The notes under the pieces: generated by a model
The model's input: only the letters and a program-made list of their open reading frames with translations
Databases searched by the model: none
Told to the model about the DNA's origin: nothing
Position numbers and translations under genes: made by a program
Shown here: one piece after another, positions 16,918 through 26,388 of the stretch
Numbering within the stretch: position 1 is the first letter of the stretch
Layout of the letters: each line of letters begins with the position of its first letter
NCBI GenBank assembly: GCA_023382265.1
Contig: JAMCPX010000025.1
Coordinates: 1-64,000 of the forward strand
DNA from: Deltaproteobacteria bacterium
Lineage (GTDB): Bacteria; JAMCPX01
DNA: 64,000 nucleotides
Direction: 5' to 3'

Positions 16918-18009
16918 ATGGATATCGAGATAAAAAATATTTATAAAGCATTGCCCGAAACAGCAAAGAAAAATCTCGTGACAATAGGGGATATTGCTAA
17001 TGAGCTTAATACCGATATTTTCCTTGTAGGCGGACCTGTCAGGGATTTCATCCTCGGTAAAAAAAGTATAGATCTTGATATAGCAGTACCGGATGACGGT
17101 ATAAGATTTGCGACCATTCTTGCAAATAGAATAAACGGCGACATTAAAGTTTACAGAGAACGGTTGACCGCAACCGTGATTTTACCGGATCTTAATACGA
17201 TTGATGTTGCTACACTAAGGAATGAAACGTATGATTATCCCGGGTCTCTGCCGGCAGTAAAACCGATCTCTGATATTGTAACTGATCTTTCAAGAAGGGA
17301 TTTTACCATCAATGCAATGGCCATAAAGCTCAACAGTAAAACAACTTCATCTCTTGTGGACCCTTTCAACGGCTATAACGACGTTCATTCCGGTATCATA
17401 AAGTTCCTTCACAATAAAAGTTTTATAGATGATCCAACCCGTATATTAAGAGCCATAAGGTTTGAGATAAGGCTGGGGTTCAGGATAGATGAGCAGACAT
17501 TAAAAGCTTTAAAAAACGCCATTGCGAGTAATGCTCATAAAACTATAAGTGGACAAAGATACATTAAAGAGATAAATCTTTATCTGGATGAGACAAAGCC
17601 GCTCAGATATTTAGAAAGGGCTTATGAACTCGGTATCATGACGGATATTATTCCCGATCGGGGATCTTTAAAAGAGGTGAAAAATTTTTTCGATAAAATA
17701 GAAAATGAAAAAAAGATAAAAAATGAACATAAGAAACTGCTCTTATTCTCCGCAATGTTTTTGCACAATACTCCCAATGAGATTACCAATAAAGCAAATT
17801 ACTTTGGCATGACCAAAAAGCAGAAAAGTACAATAATAGATACAAAATTAATTCTGAATGTATTAAAGAATGAACCCGGAAAAATCGAGAGCGTAATAAA
17901 AAGATACGGTGATCATGCTAAATTACTTGCGTACATTGTTAGTGATAATAAAATACTTTTTTCATACATAAAAAATGAGCTGGCAATCTTATCAAAAGAC
18001 GTATCTTAA
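16918..18009 (+). CDS. cca: CCA tRNA nucleotidyltransferase family protein (class II)
   Basis: The 363-residue protein has the class II nucleotidyltransferase head: FLVGGPVRDFILG, the DLDIAV acidic pair, RRDFTINAMA and DDPTRILRAIRFEIRLGF. It adds CCA (or part of it) to tRNA 3' ends; poly(A) polymerases and split CC- or A-adding enzymes share this head and cannot be separated by eye. There is no C-terminal HD domain. The gene starts just behind a tRNA-Leu lacking encoded CCA, so both are probably on one transcript. The 3' end overlaps the next gene by 35 bases. Confidence 0.88.
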   Translation: MDIEIKNIYKALPETAKKNLVTIGDIANELNTDIFLVGGPVRDFILGKKSIDLDIAVPDDGIRFATILANRINGDIKVYRERLTATVILPDLNTIDVATLRNETYDYPGSLPAVKPISDIVTDLSRRDFTINAMAIKLNSKTTSSLVDPFNGYNDVHSGIIKFLHNKSFIDDPTRILRAIRFEIRLGFRIDEQTLKALKNAIASNAHKTISGQRYIKEINLYLDETKPLRYLERAYELGIMTDIIPDRGSLKEVKNFFDKIENEKKIKNEHKKLLLFSAMFLHNTPNEITNKANYFGMTKKQKSTIIDTKLILNVLKNEPGKIESVIKRYGDHAKLLAYIVSDNKILFSYIKNELAILSKDVS

Positions 18010-19189
18010 ACGTTTGCACAAACAAATAAAGCGCAAAATTATCCTATACGCTATCCTTGCGTTTATGATAAGTCTTTCGCTCAGCCTTTATATCGGAATG
18101 AGAGAACATGCCGCTAATCCTAAGCCGAATAAAACAGAACAAACGAAAGTCAAATCGCAATTCACCTCAACAGTACAGCCTCAGATAGCATCGGGAATGC
18201 CACCCATAACAGAGATCAAAAGTGTGTCGTCTTATCATTTAAAGGAAAACAATATCGAAAGATGGATCAAATTTATAATGAGAGAGTACCGTGTAAAATA
18301 CGGTGCGGTTGTAGCCATTGATATAAAGACGTGCAAGCCCATTGCGATAGTGAACATTGGTAACGGATTCTCTGTTTTTAAAGCTTACCCCGCAGCCTCA
18401 CTCGCAAAACTTATTACAGCAGCTGCCGCTATTGAACTGCATCATATCCCGTCTTATGCATTGTTTTATTATGACTCAAGGAATTCATCTCAAAGTATCG
18501 GAGCATTAACCGATGGTTATGATTACGGTAAAAAGAGTATAACTTTTTCCATCGCTTTAGCAAAATCAAATAATCCCGTATTTGGAAAACTGGCACTTTA
18601 TAAGATCGGCGCTGCGAATCTGCAGTCTTATTTTGACAGATTTTATTTTAACAAAAGTTTGGGGCCTTCATTCATAGAACACAGTACTGCCGTAGTTGGT
18701 GACAGTGGGGATGATATCGCATTAACGGGTGCGGGTTTAAATACCGGTGTTCTTTTAAGTCCATTCCATGCAGCCCTTATTGCACAGGCAATAGGCTCTG
18801 GAGGCAACATGTGTGTGCCGTATACGCGGTTTGATAACCGCGTTCAGATTAAAAGGAGAATTATAGCAGCATCAACTGCTAAAGAACTCCTGAATATGAT
18901 GAGATTTACAATAACAAAAGGTACATCAAGAAGGGCATTCTACAACAGGCGGGGACACTATATACTTGCAAATATCTCTGTCGCAGGGAAAACCGGTTCT
19001 ATTCATGGAACCGGGCCAGAAGGTGATTACGAGTGGTTTATCGGTATAGCCCCTGTGAACAATCCGGAAGTTGCAGTTTCTGCGCTTGTTGTGAATGGAG
19101 AAAAATGGACGGTAAAAGGTTCTTATCTTGGTGCACAAACATTTTTCGCATATTTCTTTCCTGATGCAGTAAAAAAATTACTAAGATAG
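17975..19189 (+). CDS. Penicillin-binding transpeptidase-domain protein
   Basis: The 404-residue protein has a basic N-terminus, a single membrane anchor at about residues 21-41, a linker to about 90 and a transpeptidase/beta-lactamase-type domain. All three active-site motifs are present: SLAK at 142-145 (serine nucleophile), SNN at 198-200 and KTG at 339-341. It lacks the dimerisation domain of class B PBPs and is short for one, resembling single-domain D,D-transpeptidase or PbpA-like proteins. The ATG at 17975 lies inside cca without a clear ribosome site; a TTG at 18014 is an alternative start. It would act on peptidoglycan in the periplasm. Confidence 0.82.
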   Translation: MSWQSYQKTYLKRLHKQIKRKIILYAILAFMISLSLSLYIGMREHAANPKPNKTEQTKVKSQFTSTVQPQIASGMPPITEIKSVSSYHLKENNIERWIKFIMREYRVKYGAVVAIDIKTCKPIAIVNIGNGFSVFKAYPAASLAKLITAAAAIELHHIPSYALFYYDSRNSSQSIGALTDGYDYGKKSITFSIALAKSNNPVFGKLALYKIGAANLQSYFDRFYFNKSLGPSFIEHSTAVVGDSGDDIALTGAGLNTGVLLSPFHAALIAQAIGSGGNMCVPYTRFDNRVQIKRRIIAASTAKELLNMMRFTITKGTSRRAFYNRRGHYILANISVAGKTGSIHGTGPEGDYEWFIGIAPVNNPEVAVSALVVNGEKWTVKGSYLGAQTFFAYFFPDAVKKLLR

Positions 19190-19327
19190 TTTGAACCCAT
19201 GATTTCAATATGCAAACTCGGGAAGACAATACAGATCGCGGTACACGGCATACCGATCGCACGTATACAGGAACTGGTTTGAAACCCACCCACTCTTATA
19301 GACCACAGCATTCCGGGTTAAACAGGG

Positions 19328-19681
19328 CTAATGCTTTTCTGTGGCAGGCAGCCAGAAGTTAACCTGCTGAACTTTTTCTAATGCCATTATCAGCTTGCCG
19401 ATCTCTTTCCTTTCTTCTTCATCAGTGATTGGCTCTACCTCGGAGATATCAAGACCGGCTTCGTTTTTAGCGCCCTTCCAGTTTTTAGAATAACCTATAA
19501 CGATTGCAAAACCGCAGCCGCCTACCCCGCAGCATGAGGTGTCAAACATACTATATCCTGTATTGTAATACACTCTTCTGGATTTATATTCTATGAATTT
19601 TTCCTTTTCTATAGAATAATGCCCTGAGATTGCCGTTATCTCTTCTCCAAGCTTTGGATGAATGTAAAAATGCAAATCCAT
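19328..19681 (-). CDS. Small conserved-looking protein with CC-GVGGCG motif, unknown
   Basis: The 117-residue soluble protein has three cysteines in one short stretch (Cys50, Cys51 and Cys56 in TSCCGVGGCGF), suggesting a metal site or redox pair. The C-terminal half is acidic and helical. The start ATG at 19681 has an excellent GGTGAGG ribosome site. I do not recognise a family. It lies about 80 bases downstream of a thiolase gene on the same strand and may be co-transcribed. Confidence 0.65.
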   Translation of the reverse strand: MDLHFYIHPKLGEEITAISGHYSIEKEKFIEYKSRRVYYNTGYSMFDTSCCGVGGCGFAIVIGYSKNWKGAKNEAGLDISEVEPITDEEERKEIGKLIMALEKVQQVNFWLPATEKH

Positions 19682-19760
19682 GTCCTCACCTTACTTTATA
19701 ATATAATACCTTTATTGAATTAATTCAGGGACGAGGCTACCACGCCACTGCTTATTAAAA

Positions 19761-20972
19761 TTACGCCCCTTCTTTACCTACAATAGCTATGCTGACTATA
19801 TTCATAAAGGGGAATCCCCCGAGGTTATGCGTAAGGCCTATCCTTGGCTCTTTTAGCTGTCTTTCACCCGCTCTGCCATGAAGCTGTAAATACATTTCGT
19901 AAAGCATTCGTAAGCCCGATGCGCCGATAGGATGTCCAAAACATTTTAATCCGCCGTCTACCTGAGCAGGAATTCCACCGCCCTTTAGATCGAAAAAACC
20001 ATCCATAACATCCTTAACTGCTTTGCCTCTCTGGCATATTTGTAAATCTTCATAAGTTACAAGCTCTGTGATAGAGAAACAATCGTGAAGCTCCATCATG
20101 CTTATCTCTTTTCTCGGATCTTTAATCCCGGCTTCTTCATAAGCTTTAACCGATGCTTTTGAAGTACTCACAAAGTAAGTACTATCCCATTCATTGTACT
20201 GCATTTCTTCCCCGTTACTGAGTGCGATTTGTAGTGCTTTAACAGTAACCAGATCTTTTTTGCCAAGCTTTTTTGCTATTTCTGGCGTTGTGACAATTGC
20301 CGCTGCAGACCCATCACTAACTCCACAACAGTCATAAAGTCCGAGTGGATATGCAACCATTGGTGAAGATAGTGCCTGTTCCTCTGTAATTGGGGTCCGT
20401 AAATGTGCCTTTGGGTTCAATGCACCATTGGCATGGCTCTTAACGGATATGTGAGCGAGTGCCCTTTTTAATTCGTCAATGGAATATTTATACTTGGCAG
20501 CGTAAGCCGTGGCAAGCTGGGCAAATGCACCAGGTGCGGTCATATTTGGCATCCATAACCAGTTTAATGTTCCGCTGTTTGAGCCTGAATTCGGCAAGCC
20601 TCCGTATCCAACATCTTTGAGTTTTTCAACACCGAGTGCAAGGGCTATATCATAAGCACCGGAGGCAACTGCATAAACCGCTCCTCTGAATGCCTCTGTA
20701 CCGCTTGCACAGAAGTTTTCAACCCTTGTAGCGGGGATATTTGGTAAGCGCAGGGTTATAGATAGAGGTAATGCACTTTTGCCTATGTGTATTTCATCAA
20801 AGCAGTCACTAAGCCATGCAGCCTGAATCATGTTTTTTTCTATACCGGCATCCTGTAAAGCCTCTTCGAAAGCCTCTACCATCAAATCTTCCGCGCTTGC
20901 ATTCCACCGTTCTCCAAACTTTGTGCAACCCATCCCGATTATTGCTACTTTATCTCTAATACCTGTTGGCAT
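19761..20972 (-). CDS. SCP2-type thiolase (acetyl-CoA acetyltransferase family)
   Basis: The 403-residue thiolase-fold protein has the nucleophile Cys88 in ENFCASGTEA, HDCFSITEL, and the catalytic histidine in CFGHPIGASG, all matching the archaeal/SCPx-type thiolases. These pair with a DUF35 zinc-ribbon protein, here supplied by the fused gene 11 bases upstream. The pair probably makes or cleaves a beta-ketoacyl-CoA; acetoacetyl-CoA formation is the family paradigm, but the substrate is not determined by sequence. Confidence 0.88.
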   Translation of the reverse strand: MPTGIRDKVAIIGMGCTKFGERWNASAEDLMVEAFEEALQDAGIEKNMIQAAWLSDCFDEIHIGKSALPLSITLRLPNIPATRVENFCASGTEAFRGAVYAVASGAYDIALALGVEKLKDVGYGGLPNSGSNSGTLNWLWMPNMTAPGAFAQLATAYAAKYKYSIDELKRALAHISVKSHANGALNPKAHLRTPITEEQALSSPMVAYPLGLYDCCGVSDGSAAAIVTTPEIAKKLGKKDLVTVKALQIALSNGEEMQYNEWDSTYFVSTSKASVKAYEEAGIKDPRKEISMMELHDCFSITELVTYEDLQICQRGKAVKDVMDGFFDLKGGGIPAQVDGGLKCFGHPIGASGLRMLYEMYLQLHGRAGERQLKEPRIGLTHNLGGFPFMNIVSIAIVGKEGA

Positions 20973-20983
20973 ATATTCCTCCT

Positions 20984-22429
20984 TTATTTTTTTATTGCCT
21001 TCCAGAAGTAACCTGTAAAACCTCTTGTCTTGTCATAGTATTTTTTTCTGAAAGTCATTTTCAATGGCTGCCCTATCTCAAGTTCTTCCCGTTCGCAGTC
21101 TGTAAGATCCGCAAGCATTCTGCCTCCCTCGTTAAACTGTATCATACCATAGATAGCCGGAGGTTCTACCGATACTGCAAGATAATCTCCCGTAAATGAA
21201 AGGAGCTTTGCCTCTTTATCGGAAAATTCATAATCCTCCTGGGTATGAAATGAATTACACTTTGGGTTCACGCATATATTCGTTTTAGGGAATTGGATTG
21301 TTCCGCATTTTGTACATTTACCACCGACCAATCCAAGTATCATCTTGTGGTTACGCCATAAAGTTGTAAGTGCTGTTTGTGTAGGAGCTTCTGCCCTTAT
21401 ACCCGTTTCTGTCTCTATAAGTTCATTAAACTTTAAAAATTTGGCATAACTCGTCTCATCTTTTTTATTGGCAAGTGATCCCCTTATACCCCTTTTTGCC
21501 GGGAGCTTTGTGATATTATCGGTGACCTCAAATAATAATGCGTCACTGCCCTGTCCGAAGCTTGCCACTATTATCTTATCGCCCGGTCTTGAATCTTCAA
21601 GTGCTGAAGTCAACATTACAAGCGGATGTGCAGCCCCTGTTTCGCCGCACACATCATGCATATTGTTTACTATTTTATCAGGCTTTACACCTATCCTCTT
21701 GCCTATGCTTGCGTGTTCTCTCTGGAAGTAGCATGGATATACAAACTTGCTGACTTGTTCAGGCGAAAGTTTATACTTTTCCAAAAGTCCTTTAATTACC
21801 CCTGGTATTATTTTTATATACCCTTCATCTCTCACCCATCTTTCTTCCCATGTGTAATCAAAAGCTTCTTTTGATCCCCTGTAATGATCTACAAAATCAA
21901 GAGATACGGAATGGGAGCCCTTAAATTCTGCAATAACATTGCTTTCCCCTATAAGAAGAGAAGCAGCGCCATCTCCATACCATAGTTCATAGAAACTTGC
22001 AGAACGTGCCTTTCTATTATCTGTGGCGGTAACAAGTAGGTTCTTTTTTTCTCCACTTTTTACTGCTCCGATCGCTGACAGTAGTGCAGCAGTCCCGCTC
22101 TTTAGTGATGATGTAAAATCCGCGGTAACAATATCTTCTCTCAGATTAAGCGCAGCAGCAACGATACCTGCATTTTGACGATCAGCAAATGGTAATGTTG
22201 TTGATGCGAGATACAGACCATCGATCCTACTTTTATCTATGCCCGTGATACAATCCCTTGAAGCATCAACGGACATTGTTATACTATCCTCGTCCCAGTT
22301 ACACATCGCTCTTTCGCCCTGTGCTACCATCATCAATGCCGGGATATACCACCCCATCTCCTGAATCACAGAAAAACGATTTAAACGACGTCTTGGAACA
22401 TACCCACCATAAGAAACAATACCTACCAT
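20984..22429 (-). CDS. HMG-CoA-synthase-like protein fused to DUF35 zinc ribbon/OB domain
   Basis: The 481-residue protein has a ketosynthase/HMG-CoA-synthase fold (residues 1-320; GDGAASLLIGE, GETGAAHPL, VASFGQGSDALLFEV) followed by a DUF35 acyl-CoA-binding module: zinc ribbon Cys372, Cys375, Cys386, Cys391 and an OB fold ending GRMLADLTD. In archaea, thiolase, HMG-CoA synthase and DUF35 form one channelling complex; here two of the parts are fused and the thiolase is next door. Where HMG-CoA synthase has its nucleophilic cysteine (ACKAGT), this protein has Leu109 in SSLKSGT, so HMG-CoA synthesis is doubtful. Confidence 0.82.
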   Translation of the reverse strand: MVGIVSYGGYVPRRRLNRFSVIQEMGWYIPALMMVAQGERAMCNWDEDSITMSVDASRDCITGIDKSRIDGLYLASTTLPFADRQNAGIVAAALNLREDIVTADFTSSLKSGTAALLSAIGAVKSGEKKNLLVTATDNRKARSASFYELWYGDGAASLLIGESNVIAEFKGSHSVSLDFVDHYRGSKEAFDYTWEERWVRDEGYIKIIPGVIKGLLEKYKLSPEQVSKFVYPCYFQREHASIGKRIGVKPDKIVNNMHDVCGETGAAHPLVMLTSALEDSRPGDKIIVASFGQGSDALLFEVTDNITKLPAKRGIRGSLANKKDETSYAKFLKFNELIETETGIRAEAPTQTALTTLWRNHKMILGLVGGKCTKCGTIQFPKTNICVNPKCNSFHTQEDYEFSDKEAKLLSFTGDYLAVSVEPPAIYGMIQFNEGGRMLADLTDCEREELEIGQPLKMTFRKKYYDKTRGFTGYFWKAIKK

Positions 22430-22501
22430 TGTTTACCTCCTTTTTGTTAATCTACACAACACATTGTGATTGCATCATAAGCATAAACGAATAGCATCAA
22501 A

Positions 22502-22517
22502 TTGATATATTTATCAA
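22502..22517. promoter_or_regulatory. Small palindrome upstream of acyl-CoA gene pair
   Basis: TTGATA and TATCAA arms with a 4-base centre lie about 75 bases upstream of the HMG-CoA-synthase-like gene. The position suits an operator, but AT-rich palindromes are common by chance here. Confidence 0.2.
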
Positions 22518-22566
22518 TAATTCTTAAAATTACTCTTGTAAAGTAATTTGATTGCCCGGCATGAAC

Positions 22567-23958
22567 TTACTTTTTCTGCCTGAAGGTTATTTCTTTTTTT
22601 CTAAACTTATAGTTGATGGTATTTCTTGATATACCAAGGAGTTCTGCAGCTTTTGTTACATTCCATTCTGATTTTTCAAGTGCTTTTGTTATTGCTTTAT
22701 TTTCTACATTATTAATGAAATTAGCCAGAGGCTCTTTTGATTCAATAACGGCATGCACAACCTTTTCAATGTAAGCATCTTTTGATTCGCTCAATAAACC
22801 TTCGGAAAGAAGTATAACGTTACTTCTTATCATTTCATCATCGGTAAGCATTGCTGCGCGTTCGATGACATTTTTTAGCTCCCTTATATTACCCGGCCAG
22901 TCATAGCTTATAAGCATATCAATAGCATCTTTATCGATGTCCTTGATTTTTTTTTGCCTGCCCTCGTTCAGGATTTTTATGAATTCTTGTACGAGCAGAG
23001 GCAGGTCTTCTTTCCGCTCTCTTAAAGGAGGGAGCTGTATCGGCATAACCGAGATACGATAGTAAAGATCATCCCTGAATAAACCCTTGTCCACAAGCAC
23101 CTTCAGGTTTTTGTTCGTTGCTGTAATAATTCTTACATCAACCTGAACTTCCTTTTCTCCTCCAAGCCTTAAAAAGTTTTTTGTTTCTATAACCCGGAGA
23201 AGTTTTGCCTGAAGCAATAAAGAAAGCTCCGAAATCTCATCAAGAAATATTGTTCCTCCATCAGCGAGTTCAAAAAGGCCTCTTTTTCTTTTTTTTGCAT
23301 CTGTAAAAGCACCGGGTTCGTATCCGAAGAATTCTTCTTCCAGCAATTGATCAGGGATTGCAGCACAATTGATAGATATCATATGTCCTCTTGCTCTTTT
23401 TGAAGCTCTATGAATGAAATTTGCCAGAAGCTCTTTACCTGTGCCGCTTTCACCCTCTATAAGAGCATTCATCTGATCCGCATTGGCTGCGCGCATAGCA
23501 ATGTCGTAAGCATTTTTTATCTTATGTGATGTTCCTATGTAGTAATTAAGCTGTACATCCGAGATCTTGCTTTTAAGTATCGCCACTTCCCTTTTTAGCT
23601 TTATCTTCTCAATCAGGCTGTTCAGGGCGATTTCAAGATCATCGAGTGTAAAAGGTTTTACAAGGTAATCATACGCGCCCATTTTTATAGCGTTTATGGA
23701 ATCTTTGATTGAACTATGTGCTGTAATCATTATTATTTCATAATTATCATCCATAGATTTTATATCCTGCAAAAGTGTAATGCCATTGGCATCGGGCAGC
23801 ATTATATCAATCAGAATTATATCTAAGTTCTCGCTTTTTAACAGCCCGAGCCCTTCTTCACCGGTATACGCAGAAAATACGTTGTGTTTCAGAGATTTTA
23901 ATGCATCCGTAATGAAATTCGTAAGTATTTTTTCATCATCAATTATTAGAATATTCAT
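22567..23958 (-). CDS. Sigma-54-dependent response regulator, NtrC family
   Basis: The 463-residue protein has a receiver (Asp51 in LIDIMLPD, Lys in VKPFTLDD), an AAA+ domain (Walker A GESGTGKE, Walker B GGTIFLDEI, arginine-finger region LPPLRERKEDLP) and a Fis-type HTH (VTKAAELLGISRNTINYKF). The sigma-54 contact loop reads GAFTDA rather than GAFTGA, a known natural variant. It is the partner of the overlapping upstream kinase gene (4-base ATGA). Targets are unknown; no convincing -24/-12 promoter was found in the window. Confidence 0.95.
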   Translation of the reverse strand: MNILIIDDEKILTNFITDALKSLKHNVFSAYTGEEGLGLLKSENLDIILIDIMLPDANGITLLQDIKSMDDNYEIIMITAHSSIKDSINAIKMGAYDYLVKPFTLDDLEIALNSLIEKIKLKREVAILKSKISDVQLNYYIGTSHKIKNAYDIAMRAANADQMNALIEGESGTGKELLANFIHRASKRARGHMISINCAAIPDQLLEEEFFGYEPGAFTDAKKRKRGLFELADGGTIFLDEISELSLLLQAKLLRVIETKNFLRLGGEKEVQVDVRIITATNKNLKVLVDKGLFRDDLYYRISVMPIQLPPLRERKEDLPLLVQEFIKILNEGRQKKIKDIDKDAIDMLISYDWPGNIRELKNVIERAAMLTDDEMIRSNVILLSEGLLSESKDAYIEKVVHAVIESKEPLANFINNVENKAITKALEKSEWNVTKAAELLGISRNTINYKFRKKEITFRQKK

Positions 23959-25241
23959 ACTGTTATATAGCCGTTTAGATATACTTCACATTCTACGCAT
24001 TTGTGTCCGCTGCAGCCTGACATACAATCTTTATACTTAAAACACCTATAAGTATCTTTTTTAATAAAGACTTCGCACTGCTCTCTCTCATTTAAAGGGC
24101 AGTTTATCTCCTCGTAGCATGGTTTTCTAATGCCCTGTAAAAATAAGATCGAAACTGCAGTACCTATATCCACTTCACTTTCCATATACAGTTTCCCCAT
24201 ATTTTCTTCAATTATGTTTTTAACTATGCTCAACCCAAGCCCTGTCCCATGCACCTTTGTTGAAAAAAATGGTGTAAATATCTTATCCATATGCGACTTT
24301 TGGATACCGATCCCCGTGTCTTTAACCTCTATCCTTACAACATCCTGATACGGGGCGATCTTAGGGCATTTTATATCAGGAGAAAGGTTCCTTTTTAGCT
24401 TTAAAGTAGAAACGTTAATCCTGAGTGTTCCGCCTTTTGGCATGGCGTCTAAAGCGTTATTTAATATATTCAAAAGTGCCTGATGTATTGCAGATTCGTC
24501 AACAACTATATCAAGTCTATCATTGTTTAAAAATTTTTTTATAACTTTAATACCGGTATGCTGTATCCTTGCATCCGAGATATCCAATACATTTTTTATA
24601 ACGGATGGTATGTTTACAAGGTTCATACGGGGTATAGCGGTCTTGGAATATGTGAGAAGCTCTTTTACAAGGTCATCAATCCTCTGTATCTCCGATATGA
24701 TCATATCAAAGTAATTATTATTCTGATAATCCGCGGATTGTTTTTTTAACAACTGAATTCCTATAATTATACTTGCGAGTGGATTTTTTATTTCATGGGC
24801 AAGCTTTGCAGACATCTCGCCTATTATCGCGAGATGCGTAAGTTTTTTTTGCTCTTCTTCCATCTTCCTGATCTGGGTTAGATCTGCAAAAATAGCCATT
24901 ACTCCCTCCGTGTTTCCATTCAATCCTGTGAGAGGCGCTAATGTAAAGCCGAGAAAAAGCTCTTTACCTTCGGGTGTATAACCAAAGCTGTTCAGCCTTT
25001 TTTTTACTGCTTTTTTTGCAACCACTTCTTTATAGTCAAAGCCAGACAGTTTTAATTGTTTGACGAAGTCTTCTATAGGTCTATTTATCATATTCTCGGA
25101 TTTTATGTCCGTGATCTCTTCCATAACAGAATTGAAAATCAGTATATTTCCTTTTAAATCCGTACACACTATACCGCTCGGCATATTTTGAAAGATATTC
25201 TTAATCATTGTTATATTATTTGAACCGTTAAATAAATCCAA
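23955..25241 (-). CDS. Cytosolic PAS histidine kinase with cysteine-rich tail (NtrB-like)
   Basis: The 428-residue kinase has no membrane segment. It has a PAS domain (residues 10-125), HisKA (AKLAHEIKNPLAS), N box (NILNNALDAM), G1 (DTGIGI) and G2 (GTGLGLSIVK). After the ATPase, the last 50 residues hold eight cysteines (KPC, INC, EQC, YRC, KDC, SGC, HKC, VEC), a likely metal or iron-sulfur site. It is co-translated with the NtrC-like regulator. A redox or metal cue is suggested by the tail; this is inference. Confidence 0.92.
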   Translation of the reverse strand: MDLFNGSNNITMIKNIFQNMPSGIVCTDLKGNILIFNSVMEEITDIKSENMINRPIEDFVKQLKLSGFDYKEVVAKKAVKKRLNSFGYTPEGKELFLGFTLAPLTGLNGNTEGVMAIFADLTQIRKMEEEQKKLTHLAIIGEMSAKLAHEIKNPLASIIIGIQLLKKQSADYQNNNYFDMIISEIQRIDDLVKELLTYSKTAIPRMNLVNIPSVIKNVLDISDARIQHTGIKVIKKFLNNDRLDIVVDESAIHQALLNILNNALDAMPKGGTLRINVSTLKLKRNLSPDIKCPKIAPYQDVVRIEVKDTGIGIQKSHMDKIFTPFFSTKVHGTGLGLSIVKNIIEENMGKLYMESEVDIGTAVSILFLQGIRKPCYEEINCPLNEREQCEVFIKKDTYRCFKYKDCMSGCSGHKCVECEVYLNGYITV

Positions 25242-25362
25242 TCTAAACCTCTTTCTCCGTTCTTCATGTCCTGTTTATGGTAAAAAAATATACACTCTTA
25301 ATAAAATATTAATCATTAACATGTATACTTATTATACCATCTTTAAGTAGTTTGCAAATACT

Positions 25363-26388
25363 TTAAGCCTTGTGATTATTCGTTCTGGGATCTAATATAC
25401 TTCTCAAATAATCACCCAGAATATTAAGGCATAGTATGGTAATAATAATGGCAATGCCGGAAGCAAGCATCCATGGCCTTGCCGTAAGCGCTTCCACATT
25501 CGTTGCCTCGCTTAACATGTTGCCCCAGCTCACATCCGGGTCTCTTATACCGAGTCCCAGCATGCTTAATGCAGACTCACTTATTATGTATCCCGGTATG
25601 GATAGTGTTATTGCTACGACAGTATAATACATCAGATTTGGTATGAGCTGTTTTAGTATGATTCCGCGGATAGAATCACCATAAGCCCTTGATGCAATTA
25701 TAAAATCCCTCTCTTTAATGCTTAAAACGATCCCTCTGATAACCCTTGCAAATCCTGCCCATCCTATAAAGCTCAAAATTACAATAATAAGCATAAAGGT
25801 TGTGGACGAGCTAACACCTGCCGGTATTATAACAGCGAGTGTTAGTAAAAAATAAAATGCAGGTAAAGACATAATGATTTCCGTAAATCTCATTATCAAT
25901 GTATCTACAATCCCGCCTATGTAACCCGATAGTGTTCCAATTACAATGCCGATACTAAAGCTGATCAGTGCTCCAATTAAACCAATAAATAAACTTACCC
26001 TGCCGCCGTACACTAGCCTGGAGAAATAATCCCTTCCAAGTTGATCCGTCCCGAGTAAATGAATCCCAGCATCTTTTACATAAAACAGCTTACCGCCGGT
26101 AAAAAACCTTATAGGGTAGATTCGATTTTTTACTTCGCTGTATTTATGAGCATGGATATCAGTTAATTCATATCTGTATACATAAGGTCTTACAAGTGTG
26201 GTTTTACCGTTTTCTACAACAGTAAAATGTATGGATGTAGGAGGGAGATCAGGGAAAGCTCTGTTTTGCTGTTTGTATGGATATGGAGCAACATAAGGGG
26301 CAAAAATAGAAATGGAGTAAAGAATGAGAAGGACTATTCCTGCGATAATTGCTGAAAGTTTAGATACCTTAAAAGAATGTTTAATCAT
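25363..26388 (-). CDS. Peptide/nickel-type ABC permease (OppC/DppC family)
   Basis: The 341-residue inner-membrane protein has TM1 at about 14-32, an unusually long extracytoplasmic segment (about 35-120) containing the family motif LGTDQLGRDYFSRLVYG, five further helices and the EAA loop (REFIIASRAYGDS-like, REDFIIASRAYG region). It overlaps the OppB-type gene by four bases. No binding protein or ATPase gene adjoins, so the transporter must borrow them from another locus. Confidence 0.88.
   Translation of the reverse strand: MIKHSFKVSKLSAIIAGIVLLILYSISIFAPYVAPYPYKQQNRAFPDLPPTSIHFTVVENGKTTLVRPYVYRYELTDIHAHKYSEVKNRIYPIRFFTGGKLFYVKDAGIHLLGTDQLGRDYFSRLVYGGRVSLFIGLIGALISFSIGIVIGTLSGYIGGIVDTLIMRFTEIIMSLPAFYFLLTLAVIIPAGVSSSTTFMLIIVILSFIGWAGFARVIRGIVLSIKERDFIIASRAYGDSIRGIILKQLIPNLMYYTVVAITLSIPGYIISESALSMLGLGIRDPDVSWGNMLSEATNVEALTARPWMLASGIAIIITILCLNILGDYLRSILDPRTNNHKA

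Noticed and set aside
23300-23330. GAFTDA instead of GAFTGA as a defect in the NtrC-like regulator
   Set aside because: This variant occurs naturally in active sigma-54 activators, so it is not evidence of loss of function.
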